Assembly (NCBI GenBank): GCA_036374175.1
Contig: DASUUH010000025.1
Coordinates: 1 to 64,000 of the forward strand
Direction: 5' to 3'
Source: JASLBX01 sp036374175
GTDB lineage: Bacteria > Actinomycetota > Actinomycetes > Jiangellales > Jiangellaceae
Length of the DNA stretch: 64,000 nt
The translations under genes were made by a program, and so were the position numbers. The notes under the pieces were generated by a model, which saw only the letters and a list, made by a program, of their open reading frames with translations, did no database searches and was not told the DNA's origin. Shown here in pieces: positions 1 through 8,367 of the stretch (the stretch's first letter is position 1; the number at the start of each line of letters is the position of its first letter).

Positions 1-274
1 CGGTGCAGAAGGAGGCGCCAGGAGCGAAGCCGTTCGGGAAGTGGAAGCCGGGTCCCGGCCCGCCCTTCACAGCGACTCCGCCACCGCCGCCCACGCTGCC
101 AGTCGGCGGCCAGCCCAGCTCGCCAGCGCCGATGCCGGTGACATAGTCACCGACGATGTGCTGGCCATGGTTGGCGATGCCGAGAGTGTCGGCACATGTC
201 GGTGTCGCCATCGCCGGCGCTCCCAGTGCAAGGACCGAACCTGCCAGTACTGTTGCCACTAGGGTTCTTTTCAT
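1..274 (-). CDS. secreted small protein, partial (3' end beyond window)
   Basis: An open frame begins with ATG at 274 and stays open for 91 codons to the window edge. The ATG is preceded by a strong ribosome binding site (GAGGAGG, five bases away). The N-terminus is a clear Sec signal peptide: MKR, then a hydrophobic stretch, then an AxA cleavage site (APAMA, about residue 23). The mature part starts with a cysteine-containing segment (TPTCADTLG) followed by a Gly/Pro-rich region ending near another Cys. I recognise no family; a small exported actinobacterial protein is all that can be said. It is divergent from the truncated binding-protein gene at 319. Confidence 0.7.
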   Translation of the reverse strand, partial: MKRTLVATVLAGSVLALGAPAMATPTCADTLGIANHGQHIVGDYVTGIGAGELGWPPTGSVGGGGGVAVKGGPGPGFHFPNGFAPGASFCT

Positions 275-318
275 CTCAACCTCCTCGGGTGCCCGTACTC
301 GCACGGGCTGTGTTCTGA

Positions 319-1743
319 ACATTTGGTCTCTGCGTTTGGAGACTCAGCGGTCTGGTGCGCTACGACGAGGGCATGAATCTGGTCCCCGACGTCGCGAGCA
401 GCTGGGAGATCTCCGACGACGGCCGCCGTTATGTCTTCCACCTGCGCGAGGACGTCGTCTGGAGCGACGGTCGGCCCGTCACCGCACACGACTTCGCGTT
501 CACGTACATGAGGGCGCTCGACCCAGCCGCAACCGGTGCGTTCGTCGCTCCGATGTTGCTGGACCCCGTGGAGCACGCACGTGAGGTACGGGCCGGGCGG
601 GCACCACTAGATAAGGTCGGCATCAACGCCGTTGACGACCACACCCTGGTGATCAAGCTCTCCGAGCCGGCCAGCTACTTCATTTACAACTTGGCCTATT
701 GCGTGCTGCTCCCGGTTCCACAGCACGCCGTGAAGGAACACGGCGACGGCTGGTGCCAACCGGAAATCATGGTCTCGAACGGGCCCTTCCGCCTGACCGA
801 CTGGGAACCTGGTCGGATCATGGTGTTCGATCGCAACCCGCGCTACCACGGGTCCACCCGCGGCAACGTTGCCCGGGTGACCCTCGATCTTGCCGCGCCC
901 ACTGGAGAGTTGGAAGCACGCTACCTGGATGACCAGGTCGACGCGCTCAGTAGCGGCTGGTTCGGATCGGAAGAGGCGATCGACCGGCTTCGCCGCCGAT
1001 TCCCCGTCGAACACTCCCGGCGCGACTCGTTCGTCACGGTCTTCTACTGTCTCGGCGTCGGTACGCCACCACTGGATGACCGCAGGCTTCGGCAGGCCAT
1101 GGCAATGGCGGTAGACCGGACGACGCTGGTTGCGCATGGGCGGCACTGGCTGCCGTCCCCAGCGTCGGGTGGGCTGGTGCCGCCGGGCATGTCCGGTCAC
1201 GTGCCCGACCTCGTGACATCGCACGATTCGCAGGCGGCCGGCGAGCTGGTCGCCGCGGTATCTGAAGACAAGGCACTGCCGGAGATCACCCTTCTCGCGC
1301 GGCAAGGCAACGAGGTAGCCGCACAGCAGCTGTGTGCCGACTGGCGTGCAATCGGCATCCCGAGCCGGGTCCAGGTATGTTCCTGGGCCGATTTCTTGAC
1401 GACCTGGAACAACGCATCAGGCCCGAAGGTCGGTGTGACGACCTGGTTTGCCGACTATCCCGACCCTGACAGCTTCCTGCGGTTCTGTGTCGACCTTTAT
1501 CTGCCCGACTGGCGTCACGACCGCTACCGAACGTTAGTGGAGCACGCGACTCGGAGCACTGACCCTGCAGATCGCCTCGTCACCTATGAAGAAGCGGAGC
1601 GGATCCTGGCTCACGAGGCGGTTATCGTCCCGCTCATGTACGAGTCGGAGCATCTGTTGCTCAAGCCGTGGGTCACCGAATATCCGTCTGTCCCAGTCAA
1701 ATATCCGGGTTTCTGGAAGGATGTACTCGTCGGACCACGGTGA
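319..1743 (+). pseudogene. 5'-truncated peptide/solute-binding protein (SBP family 5), probable remnant
   Basis: The reading frame opens after a stop at 316-318 and reads straight into the conserved SBP_5/OppA motif 'GLVRYDEG..LVPDVASSWEISDDG', normally found about 70-90 residues into such proteins. The rest is well preserved: 'NGPFRLTDWEPG', then the C-terminal lobe with 'TTWFADYPDPDSFL'. The signal peptide, lipobox and first beta strands are missing. The nearest start codons are GTG 355 and ATG 373, both lying inside or after the motif. No permease or ATPase genes follow. Without an export signal the product could not act as a periplasmic or lipoprotein receptor, so I call it a remnant. A cytoplasmic product from GTG 355 (about 462 residues) is the alternative. 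Confidence 0.75.
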
Positions 1744-1797
1744 CCGGGCCGGTCCGTTCACTGGAGACCGGAGAGGCACTGCATCTAGCGTGGCGTC

Positions 1798-2544
1798 ATG
1801 GCACGCATTCTCGTTCCGTACCACCTCGACGAGCATCTCTCGTCCCTGGACGCGCCGTACGAACCAAACCGCACGATCACGGCGGATCTGCCGGACGGCA
1901 GCCCGTGGCAGCGGATGGCGGCGCTGTACGGGACCGTGGCGGACGTCGTCGCCGAAAACGTGCGGGGCGGAGGCCGTCCGATCGTCATGTCGGGCGACTG
2001 CACCACGTCCCTGGCGACCGTGGCCGGGCTCCAGCGGGCCGGCGTCGACCCCGCGATCGTGTGGTTCGACGGCCACGGCGACGTGCAGACCCTCGAGACG
2101 ACGGCGTCCGGCTATCTCGGAGGAATGCCGCTACGCATCCTGACCGGCTACCGGCCCGAGTTGATCAGCGACGACCTCGGTCTGCGACCGGTCCCGGACG
2201 ATCGAGTCGTGCTCGTCGACGCCCGCGATCTAGACCCGCCCGAGGCGGCGTTCCTGACCACGTCAGGGATCCGCCGGCTGGAGGTCGACGATCTTGTCGC
2301 CGACGTCCTTCCTGCCGGCCCGCTGTACCTGCACCTCGACTTCGACGTGGTGACGCCGGACGAGTTGCCCGGCCTGCTGTTCCCCGCAGCGGGCGGCCCC
2401 GGGATCGGTGCCGTCGGAGCAGCCATCGGTCGCGTCATGGCGACCGGTGCTGTCGCTGCCGTCGGCGTCGGATGCACCTGGCATCCGGGACACGGCAACG
2501 GAGCAAGGATCCAGCCCTACCTGGATGAGGCCGGGGTCGTCTGA
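1798..2544 (+). CDS. arginase/agmatinase-family protein with altered metal site
   Basis: A 248-residue ureohydrolase-fold protein. The family's metal motifs are recognisable but modified. The usual GG(D/N)H reads S-G-D-C-T around residues 65-69, so the first metal-binding His is Cys68. DAHxD reads D91-G-H93-G-D95. The late D-x-D is D181-F-D183, in 'HLDFDVVTPDE'. Arginases, agmatinases and formiminoglutamases hydrolyse guanidino or formimino groups using two manganese ions; the His-to-Cys change makes the substrate uncertain. The start fits a leaderless transcript, because TAGCGT at 1786-1791 lies six bases before the ATG. The gene stands alone between the binding-protein remnant and convergent cimA, so context gives no substrate. 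Confidence 0.85.
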   Translation: MARILVPYHLDEHLSSLDAPYEPNRTITADLPDGSPWQRMAALYGTVADVVAENVRGGGRPIVMSGDCTTSLATVAGLQRAGVDPAIVWFDGHGDVQTLETTASGYLGGMPLRILTGYRPELISDDLGLRPVPDDRVVLVDARDLDPPEAAFLTTSGIRRLEVDDLVADVLPAGPLYLHLDFDVVTPDELPGLLFPAAGGPGIGAVGAAIGRVMATGAVAAVGVGCTWHPGHGNGARIQPYLDEAGVV

Positions 2545-2558
2545 CCGCCGGCCGACTG

Positions 2559-4151
2559 TCAGCTTGGCGGCAGCTCGGCACCCTGGCGCAGCAGGCCGTA
2601 TGTCACCCCGTCAACCAAGGCTTCCCACGAGGCTTCGATGATGTTCGCGCCGACGCCGACGGTCTCCCAGGACGTCTTGCCGTCGGTGAACTCGGTCAGC
2701 ACACGGGTGATCGCGTCCGTGCCGTGCGCGGCGTCCAGGATGCGCACCTTGAAGTCGATCAGCTCCACCTTGTCGATCTCCGGGTAGAGCGTGCCGATGG
2801 CCGTGCGCAGCGCATGATCGAGGGCATTGACCGGCCCGTTTCCCTCGCCGGCGATGACGACCCGCTCGCCGCCGGCCCGGACCCGGACGGTCGCCTCAGC
2901 CAGCGCCGCGCCGTCCGGGCGCGATTCGACGATGACCCGCCAGCTCTCCACCTCGAAGTAATGCGGGCGCCCCCCGTCGACTTCCTCGCGCAGCAGCAAC
3001 TCGAACGACGCGTCGGCGGCCTCGAAGGTGTAGCCGCGGGCCTCGAGGTCCTTGACCCGCTGGGTCACCCGGCTGACCAGCTCCCGATCCTGGGACAGGT
3101 CGTAGCCGAGTTCGCGGCCCTTCAGTTCGATGCTGGCCCGACCGGCCATGTCCGACACGAGCATCCGCATGTCGTTGCCGACGGCGGACGGATCGGCGTG
3201 CTGGTACAGATCAGGGTCGACCTTGATCGCGCTGGCGTGCAGGCCGGCCTTGTGTGTGAACGCGCTGGCCCCCACGTACGGCTGGCGGGAGTAGGGGACG
3301 ATGTTGGTGACTTCTGAGACGGCGTGCGCGATCCGGGTGGCTTCTCGCAGCGCGTCCTCAGGCACGACCGTCCGTCCACGCTTGAGCTGCAGATTCGCCA
3401 CGACGGAAATCAAGTCCGCGTTGCCAGTGCGCTCGCCATAGCCGTTGAGCGTGCCTTGCACGTGGGTGGCGCCCGCGTCCACCGCCGCCAGCGAGTTGGC
3501 CACTGCGCAGCCGGTGTCGTTGTGGCAGTGGATGCCCAGCCGCACGCCGGCCGCGTCCGCGACCGCAGCGACGACCTCACCGACGTCGTCGGGCAACAGA
3601 CCGCCGTTCGTGTCGCAGAGTGCGGCGAGCTCGGCTCCCGCTGCGGCGGCCGTCCGGACGACCTCCAGCGCATAGGCCGGATCGCGGCGGTACCCGTCGA
3701 AGAAGTGCTCGGCGTCCAGGAACACCCGCCGGCCCTGCCGGGCGAGGAACGAGACGGTGTCCCTGATCATCGCGAGGTTCTCTTCCAGCGTGGTCCTGAG
3801 CGCGCGCTCGACGTGGCCGGTGTGGCTCTTGGCGACGAGCGTCACCACCGGTGTCTCGGCATCGACGAGTGCCCGCACCAACAGGTCGTCTTCAACTCGG
3901 ACGTTGGCGCGGCGCGTCGCGCCGAAGGCTGCCAGTTGGGCGTGCTTGAGGTCGAGTTCGGTGCGCGCCCGCCGGAAGAACTCGGTGTCCTTCGGATTGG
4001 CACCTGGCCAGCCGCCCTCGATGAACCCGACACCAAGCTCGTCGATGTGCTGCGCAATGGCGAGCTTGTCGTGGACCGACAGCGACAGCCCCTCTTGCTG
4101 TGCGCCGTCGCGCAGCGTGGTGTCGTAGACGTGGAACTGGTCCGGGCTCAT
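2559..4151 (-). CDS. cimA: (R)-citramalate synthase
   Basis: A 530-residue member of the LeuA/HMG-CoA lyase family that condenses pyruvate with acetyl-CoA to citramalate, the entry to threonine-independent isoleucine synthesis. The N-terminus carries 'YDTTLRDGAQQEG' (DRE-TIM barrel, residues 8-20). The metal-ligand motif 'HCHNDTGCAVANS' lies mid-domain, and a C-terminal LeuA-type regulatory domain covers roughly the last 130 residues. The pattern 'GLSLSVHDKLAIAQHID' and the length match the citramalate synthase subfamily better than 2-isopropylmalate synthase. I chose ATG 4151 because the family begins there; an upstream in-frame extension would run through the leader. The leader contains a rho-independent terminator, so expression is probably attenuated. 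leuB, ilvBNC, ilvD and ilvE in the window supply most later steps. Confidence 0.93.
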   Translation of the reverse strand: MSPDQFHVYDTTLRDGAQQEGLSLSVHDKLAIAQHIDELGVGFIEGGWPGANPKDTEFFRRARTELDLKHAQLAAFGATRRANVRVEDDLLVRALVDAETPVVTLVAKSHTGHVERALRTTLEENLAMIRDTVSFLARQGRRVFLDAEHFFDGYRRDPAYALEVVRTAAAAGAELAALCDTNGGLLPDDVGEVVAAVADAAGVRLGIHCHNDTGCAVANSLAAVDAGATHVQGTLNGYGERTGNADLISVVANLQLKRGRTVVPEDALREATRIAHAVSEVTNIVPYSRQPYVGASAFTHKAGLHASAIKVDPDLYQHADPSAVGNDMRMLVSDMAGRASIELKGRELGYDLSQDRELVSRVTQRVKDLEARGYTFEAADASFELLLREEVDGGRPHYFEVESWRVIVESRPDGAALAEATVRVRAGGERVVIAGEGNGPVNALDHALRTAIGTLYPEIDKVELIDFKVRILDAAHGTDAITRVLTEFTDGKTSWETVGVGANIIEASWEALVDGVTYGLLRQGAELPPS

Positions 4152-4192
4152 CTCACGGTTCCCCTTACAACGGCCATTTCGTCCCCACAAAC

Positions 4193-4225
4193 AAAAAGGA
4201 CCCGTCGCGAAGTGCGAACGGGTCT
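4193..4225 (-). terminator. terminator hairpin in the cimA leader (candidate attenuator)
   Basis: On the minus strand GACCCGT (4224-4218) pairs with ACGGGTC (4205-4199). A further CGC/GCG pairs inside the stem, and five T residues follow immediately (4197-4193). This is a complete intrinsic terminator 42 bases upstream of the cimA start codon. It can only reduce expression of cimA itself, so a conditional attenuator is the natural reading. A second stem lies just upstream (4226-4258). Confidence 0.75.
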
Positions 4226-4258
4226 GCGCGCCTGGCGTGGTGCTGATGCCTGGCGCGC
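4226..4258 (-). promoter_or_regulatory. upstream leader hairpin of cimA (possible pause/anti-antiterminator stem)
   Basis: GCGCGCC (4258-4252) and GGCGCGC (4232-4226) are perfect reverse complements. An inner GGC/GCC pair sits within an approximately 19-base loop region. The stem abuts the terminator hairpin. It also starts right after a tiny frame M-I-I-T-stop (4273-4259), which holds two isoleucine codons directly before the stem, as a leader peptide would. The same bases can instead be read as the -10 box TATGAT, so the peptide is only a candidate. Confidence 0.5.
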
Positions 4259-4268
4259 CTACGTAATG

Positions 4269-4294
4269 ATCATACAGAAGTACATCGGGGTCAA
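4269..4294 (-). promoter_or_regulatory. candidate cimA promoter
   Basis: On the minus strand TTGACC (4294-4289) and TATGAT (4274-4269) resemble -35 and -10 boxes, but the spacer is only 14 bases. Transcription from here would start near 4262, just before the two leader hairpins. The -10 overlaps the possible M-I-I-T leader frame, so promoter and peptide readings exclude each other unless a second promoter lies further upstream. Confidence 0.4.
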
Positions 4295-4317
4295 CGATGC
4301 CATATGATCGGCAGCTT

Positions 4318-4815
4318 GTGAGAACCGAATCCCACATGGTGGACGTCCGATCGATCATTGAGGACGACGCCGACATCGTGCGGGCCATGCTGACCGATGC
4401 ATGGGGCTCCACGAAGGTGGCCGGCCACGGCGTGTTGTACGACGCGTCAGCACTCCCGGGTCTGATCGGATACCTGGCCGGACAGCCGGCTGGGCTGCTC
4501 ACCTACCACGTCGATGGTGACAGTTGGGAGATCGTCACGCTCAGCGCGTCCGTTCGCGAGCGAGGCATTGGGACGGCATTGGTGCGCGCCGTCGAACAGA
4601 TGGCGCGGCGCGACGGCGCCCGCCGCCTGTGGTTGATCACCACCAACCACAACACCGTCGCGCTGCGCTTCTACCAGCGGCTCGGCTTTAACCTAATCGC
4701 GCTGCACCGTGATGGGGTGACTCGGGCCCGCGCCGAACTCAAGCCGGAGATCCCGCTGGAGGTGGACGGCATTCCGTTGCGCCACGAACTCGAAATGGAG
4801 ATGCGGCTGGACTGA
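4318..4815 (+). CDS. GNAT family N-acetyltransferase
   Basis: A protein of about 165 residues with the GNAT fold. 'SASVRERGIGTALVRAVEQMAR' is motif A, the acetyl-CoA pyrophosphate loop (R/Q-x-x-G-x-G/A form). 'NHNTVALRFYQRLGF' is the motif B strand-helix with the usual Asn and Tyr. The substrate is unknown. TATGAT at 4303-4308 looks like a -10 box, which places the transcript start at or near GTG 4318 and makes the mRNA leaderless. An ATG at 4297 is in frame but would precede that transcript start, and ATG 4336 is another option. The gene is divergent from cimA, and the two promoters lie within 40 bases of each other. Confidence 0.85.
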   Translation: MRTESHMVDVRSIIEDDADIVRAMLTDAWGSTKVAGHGVLYDASALPGLIGYLAGQPAGLLTYHVDGDSWEIVTLSASVRERGIGTALVRAVEQMARRDGARRLWLITTNHNTVALRFYQRLGFNLIALHRDGVTRARAELKPEIPLEVDGIPLRHELEMEMRLD

Positions 4816-4838
4816 TCAACCGCCTGGTCCGTCCCGGT

Positions 4839-5804
4839 TCACCCCGCCCAGATCTCGTGGTCCTCGTCGTCGAGGGCCGGGACGGCCGACAGGTGACGCC
4901 GCTTGCTCGAGTATCGCGGTTCGTACGGCACCGTTCCGCGCGGTGCCGTGCGCCACATGTCGTTGGCGAGCAGCGCAACCATCAGTTCATCGGGAGCGAT
5001 ATTCAACAGGTTCGCTCGGTTTTCCAGGGTGGCGTACAGCGGCTCCGGCATGTCGAGTGAGACGACCAGCCGATGCTCGCGCTCGAGAGCGTCGGAGATG
5101 CCTTCGTACAGGAGCGTGACCGCCTCGGCCGGCGACGTGCCGATCAGCTCGTCAAGTGGCGGAACGGGCTCGGCGAGCAGGCCGGGAGCTTCAGCGAGCG
5201 CGCTCAGAACGATGCGGCCGAGATCTTCGCTGGCCGTCCACCTGCTGTACCCGTACCGCTGGTCGTCCTCCACGGCAAGGCGACGGTGCCGGATGAGCGC
5301 GGCTCGCACCTCGCGCGCTCTCGGGTCGTGGCGGCTGACCTCGGACGTGACCGGGGTCGCCGTCAGCTCCGACCCGGTGAAGGTGAAGGCGAGCAGGCCG
5401 CCGCGCGGCACGGCGTCGAGCGTGCCCGCCGGGACCTTCCAGGTCTCCTGGCCGTACCGGTTGACCTGAACCGCCCCGCCGCCCTCGATAGGAATTTCAC
5501 CGAGCGCCTTGACGACCTGGCGGAGCGGTTTGAGTTCGGGACCCGGCCAGATGTACTGATCTCCGGCACGGTCGCCGCTGACCCGGTGCGTGAACGTCGC
5601 ACCCACGATAAGCCGCTGCGCGCAGGTGTACCGACCGTCCGGCAGTGGCATGAAGATGCTGCGGTCGCGCATTGCCTGCGTCACGCTCGACGATGTGCGG
5701 GCGGACGTGACGCCAGCCGCATGCGCGGCTTGATAGATCGTCTCCACGGGCGCTGGCCCGTGCTTGCCGAGGTAGTCGGCGCAGAAGGTTGCGATGCGGG
5801 ACAT
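4839..5804 (-). CDS. conserved protein of unknown function with winged-helix-like N-terminus
   Basis: A 321-residue protein. Residues 1-60 ('YLGKHGPAPVETIYQAAHAAG..TSSSVTQAMRDR..FMPLPDGRY') read like a small winged-helix module in which a recognition-type helix is followed by a beta wing ending 'DGRY'. The middle is mixed alpha/beta with no motif I recognise. The C-terminal 100 residues hold a helical segment ('TLENRANLLNIAPDELMVALLANDMW') that resembles a ribbon-helix-helix or antitoxin-like helix pair. No signal peptide or membrane segment is present. It lies between the GNAT gene and ilvE without operon linkage. A DNA-binding role is possible but unproven. Confidence 0.7.
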   Translation of the reverse strand: MSRIATFCADYLGKHGPAPVETIYQAAHAAGVTSARTSSSVTQAMRDRSIFMPLPDGRYTCAQRLIVGATFTHRVSGDRAGDQYIWPGPELKPLRQVVKALGEIPIEGGGAVQVNRYGQETWKVPAGTLDAVPRGGLLAFTFTGSELTATPVTSEVSRHDPRAREVRAALIRHRRLAVEDDQRYGYSRWTASEDLGRIVLSALAEAPGLLAEPVPPLDELIGTSPAEAVTLLYEGISDALEREHRLVVSLDMPEPLYATLENRANLLNIAPDELMVALLANDMWRTAPRGTVPYEPRYSSKRRHLSAVPALDDEDHEIWAG

Positions 5805-5877
5805 GCGTCCAGCCTGGCGCGCCGTCCTACAAGATCGTCTTACTTATCCACAGGCTCGCGCGCTCGCGACGGCGCCG

Positions 5878-6978
5878 CTAGACGATGCGGTGCATCCAGC
5901 CGTGCACGTCGTCGCCGCGGCCGTACTGGACGTCCAGCAGCGCCTGCCGGATGTCCTTCGTCGCCGGGCCGGGCTCGGTACCCATCGACAACTCGCCGCC
6001 GTCCCACACCAGCCGGCCGAGCGGCGTGATGACCGCAGCGGTCCCGCAGGCGAACACCTCGGTGATCTCGCCGGACGCCACACCCTCGCGCCACTCGTCG
6101 ATCGAAACCGGACGCTCCTCTACCTTGTAGCCGAGGTCGCCGGCCAGCGTAATGATGGACTCGCGGGTGATGCCCTCGAGGATCGTGCCGGTCAGCTCCG
6201 GCGTGGTGATCGAACCGTCCGATCGGACGAAATAAAGGTTCATTCCGCCGAGTTCTTCCACCCACTTGCGCTCCGCAGCGTCCAGGAAGCAGACCTGCGC
6301 ACAACCGTGCTCGATCGCCTGTTGCTGCGCGACCAAGCTGGCGGCGTAGTTGCCGGCGCACTTGGCCGCGCCGGTGCCACCCGGGGCGGCACGCGTGTAC
6401 TCAGTCGACAGCCAGATGTCGACCGGCTTCACACCAGAGGTGAAGTACGCGCCAGCCGGCGATGCGATAAGGCAGAAGAGGACTTCGTTGGCCGGTCGCA
6501 CGCCGAGGAAGACCTCCGATGCGAACATGAACGGCCGCAGGTACAGGCTGGTCTCGCCGCCGGAGGGCACCCACTCCGCGTCCGTGCGGACGAGCAAGTC
6601 GATGGCATCGACGAACGACTCGACCGGGAACTCGGGCAAGGCCATCCGTCGTGCGCTGCGCACGAACCGCGCGCCGTTGGCCTCAGGGCGGAAAGCCCAG
6701 ATCGAGCCGTCATCGTGCCGGTACGCCTTGAGCCCTTCGAAGATGGCTTGGGCGTAGTGCAGCACGGCGGTGGCCGGGTCGAGCGACAGCGGTGCGTACG
6801 CGCGGAGCCCGGCGTCGTGCCAGCCGGCCTCGGATGTCCAGGTGGCAGTGACCATGTGGTCGGTGAACGACGTCCCGAACCCCGGGTTGGCCAGGATCTC
6901 AGCCCGGCGCTGCGCGGCTACGGGGTTCTGCGACAAGGTGGTCGAGAACTCGAGCTTTCGCGCAGTCGCCGTAGCCAT
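5878..6978 (-). CDS. ilvE: branched-chain amino acid aminotransferase
   Basis: A 366-residue fold-type IV PLP enzyme that transfers the amino group between glutamate and the 2-keto acids of isoleucine, leucine and valine. Diagnostic features are 'AQAIFEGLKAYRHDDG' (residues 76-91), 'SLYLRPFMFA' (144-153), the PLP lysine K206 in 'GGTGAAKCAGNYA', and the phosphate-binding 'ACGTAAVITP' near the C-terminus. Length and motifs match the actinobacterial IlvE (BCAT type II) group. The start ATG 6978 has GAGAGG five to six bases upstream. It is transcribed with leuB and serA on the minus strand but is separated from leuB by 123 bases, so it probably has its own promoter. A 12-bp palindrome lies 42 bases upstream. 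Confidence 0.96.
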   Translation of the reverse strand: MATATARKLEFSTTLSQNPVAAQRRAEILANPGFGTSFTDHMVTATWTSEAGWHDAGLRAYAPLSLDPATAVLHYAQAIFEGLKAYRHDDGSIWAFRPEANGARFVRSARRMALPEFPVESFVDAIDLLVRTDAEWVPSGGETSLYLRPFMFASEVFLGVRPANEVLFCLIASPAGAYFTSGVKPVDIWLSTEYTRAAPGGTGAAKCAGNYAASLVAQQQAIEHGCAQVCFLDAAERKWVEELGGMNLYFVRSDGSITTPELTGTILEGITRESIITLAGDLGYKVEERPVSIDEWREGVASGEITEVFACGTAAVITPLGRLVWDGGELSMGTEPGPATKDIRQALLDVQYGRGDDVHGWMHRIV

Positions 6979-7019
6979 GCTGACCTCTCAGATGTCGAAG
7001 ATATGCGGACTGTGAGTAC

Positions 7020-7031
7020 TAGGACGTCCTA
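7020..7031. promoter_or_regulatory. 12-bp perfect palindrome upstream of ilvE
   Basis: TAGGACGTCCTA is a perfect 12-base palindrome, 42 bases upstream of the ilvE start codon in the ilvE promoter region. It shares the core GGACGTCC with the 14-base palindrome at 8617-8630. It could be an operator, but the core is not rare in GC-rich DNA. Confidence 0.3.
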
Positions 7032-7101
7032 CCAGAAACGCTACCGCCCGTCGCGGCGTAGGTAAACGGAGGGTGCGCCGCGGCATCCGCTCGGGCGACG
7101 G

Positions 7102-8142
7102 CTACGTCAGAGAAGCGGTGAGCGCGTCGCCTACCTGTACGGTCGATCGCTCGGCTGAGCCGCGGCTGGCCAGGTCGGCGGCCACAGCCTCCTCAACGCG
7201 CCGAGCTTCGGCTGCGAATCCCAGGTGGTCGAGCAGCAGGGCGACCGACAGCACGGTCGCGGTGGGATCGGCGATGCTTTGTCCGGCTATGTCCGGCGCC
7301 GAGCCGTGCACCGGCTCGAACATCGATGGCGCGGTGCGATCGGGGTTGATGTTGCCGCTGGCCGCGAGCCCGATGCCACCGGTGATCGCCGCGGCCAGGT
7401 CGGTGATGATGTCGCCGAAGAGGTTGTCGGTGACGATAACGTCGAACCGCGCCGGATCGTTGACCATGAAAATGGTGGCGGCATCGACGTGCAGGTAGTC
7501 GACCGTCACGTCGGGGTGCTCGGCCGCGACGGCTTCCACCGTCCGGCGCCAGAGATGGCCGGCGTGGACGAGGACGTTGTGCTTGTGGACGTACGTCAGC
7601 TTCTTGCGCGGCCGGGCGGCGGCGCGGGCGAACGCGTACCGGACGACCCGCTCGACGCCGAAGGCGGTGTTGACGCTCACCTCATTGGCGACCTCCTGCG
7701 GCGTGCCAGCGCGCATCGATCCGCCGTTCCCGACGTACGGCCCCTCGGTGCCCTCCCGCACCACAACGAAGTCGACATCGCCGGGATCCCGCAGTGGCGA
7801 GGCCACGCCGGGATAGAGCCGCGACGGGCGCAGATTGACGTAGTGATCAAAGCCGAACCGCAGCTTGAGCAGCAGGCCCCGCTCCAGCACACCACTGGGC
7901 ACGCCGGGGTCACCCACCGCGCCTAGCAGGATCGCGTCGTACCCCCGAAGCTCCTTGTAGACGGAGTCCGGCAGGGTTTCACCGGTGGCGTGCCAGCGGC
8001 GCGCACCCAGGTCGTAATGCGTCGTCTCGGCCTTCGTGTCGGTGCCGGCGACGGCGGCGCCAAGCACCTTGAGGCCCTCGGCGACAACCTCCGGACCGAT
8101 GCCGTCGCCGGGAATCACGGCCAGGTTGATGCTGCGGGTCAT
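7102..8142 (-). CDS. leuB: 3-isopropylmalate dehydrogenase
   Basis: A 346-residue NAD-dependent oxidative decarboxylase of the isocitrate/isopropylmalate dehydrogenase family. It oxidises 3-isopropylmalate in leucine synthesis and, where citramalate synthase is used, 3-methylmalate in isoleucine synthesis. 'NLAVIPGDGIGPEVVAEG' opens the protein. 'FVVVREGTEGPYVG' carries substrate-binding residues, and 'VTDNLFGDIITDLAAAITGGIGLAASGNI' holds the metal-binding aspartates. 'MFEPVHGSAPDIAGQ' is the NAD loop. ATG 8142 is the natural start, since the family begins at this methionine. No leuA, leuC or leuD lies in the window. The gene order leuB-serA matches mycobacteria. Confidence 0.95.
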   Translation of the reverse strand: MTRSINLAVIPGDGIGPEVVAEGLKVLGAAVAGTDTKAETTHYDLGARRWHATGETLPDSVYKELRGYDAILLGAVGDPGVPSGVLERGLLLKLRFGFDHYVNLRPSRLYPGVASPLRDPGDVDFVVVREGTEGPYVGNGGSMRAGTPQEVANEVSVNTAFGVERVVRYAFARAAARPRKKLTYVHKHNVLVHAGHLWRRTVEAVAAEHPDVTVDYLHVDAATIFMVNDPARFDVIVTDNLFGDIITDLAAAITGGIGLAASGNINPDRTAPSMFEPVHGSAPDIAGQSIADPTATVLSVALLLDHLGFAAEARRVEEAVAADLASRGSAERSTVQVGDALTASLT

Positions 8143-8283
8143 GCAGGCCACCGTACGGTTGCGTCCCGTATGCCGACACGAACGTCCCGACATATGGACG
8201 ATTCACCATGGCCGAGGGTCCGCGTCTCCCCTGCGGGCGCGGACCCCCGACGTGCTATGAAACGCATCATGCGGCTGCGAGGT

Positions 8284-8367
8284 TCAGTGGCCCGTCTCGC
8301 CGCCGTTGTCGCGGCGGTCTATGGCCTCCTGCAGCGCATGCCGAGCGTTCTGCTCTGCCTCGGTCAT
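8284..8367 (-). CDS. candidate 27-residue small protein
   Basis: ATG 8367 is preceded by GGAG with seven bases of spacing, a good Shine-Dalgarno site, and the frame ends with TGA at 8284. The product begins MTEAEQNARHALQEAIDRR and ends NGGETGH. It is charged and helical-looking, with no hydrophobic segment. In the same frame the DNA upstream remains open and also reads in a protein-like way ('APQVICEFWRPELLVGPIRP'), so this may be the tail of a degraded larger gene rather than a free-standing small protein. I recognise no family. Confidence 0.3.
   Translation of the reverse strand: MTEAEQNARHALQEAIDRRDNGGETGH

Noticed and set aside
4152..4502. N-terminal extension of cimA by 117 codons
   Set aside because: It would be translated through the leader terminator and the divergent GNAT gene. 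Family alignment starts at 4151.
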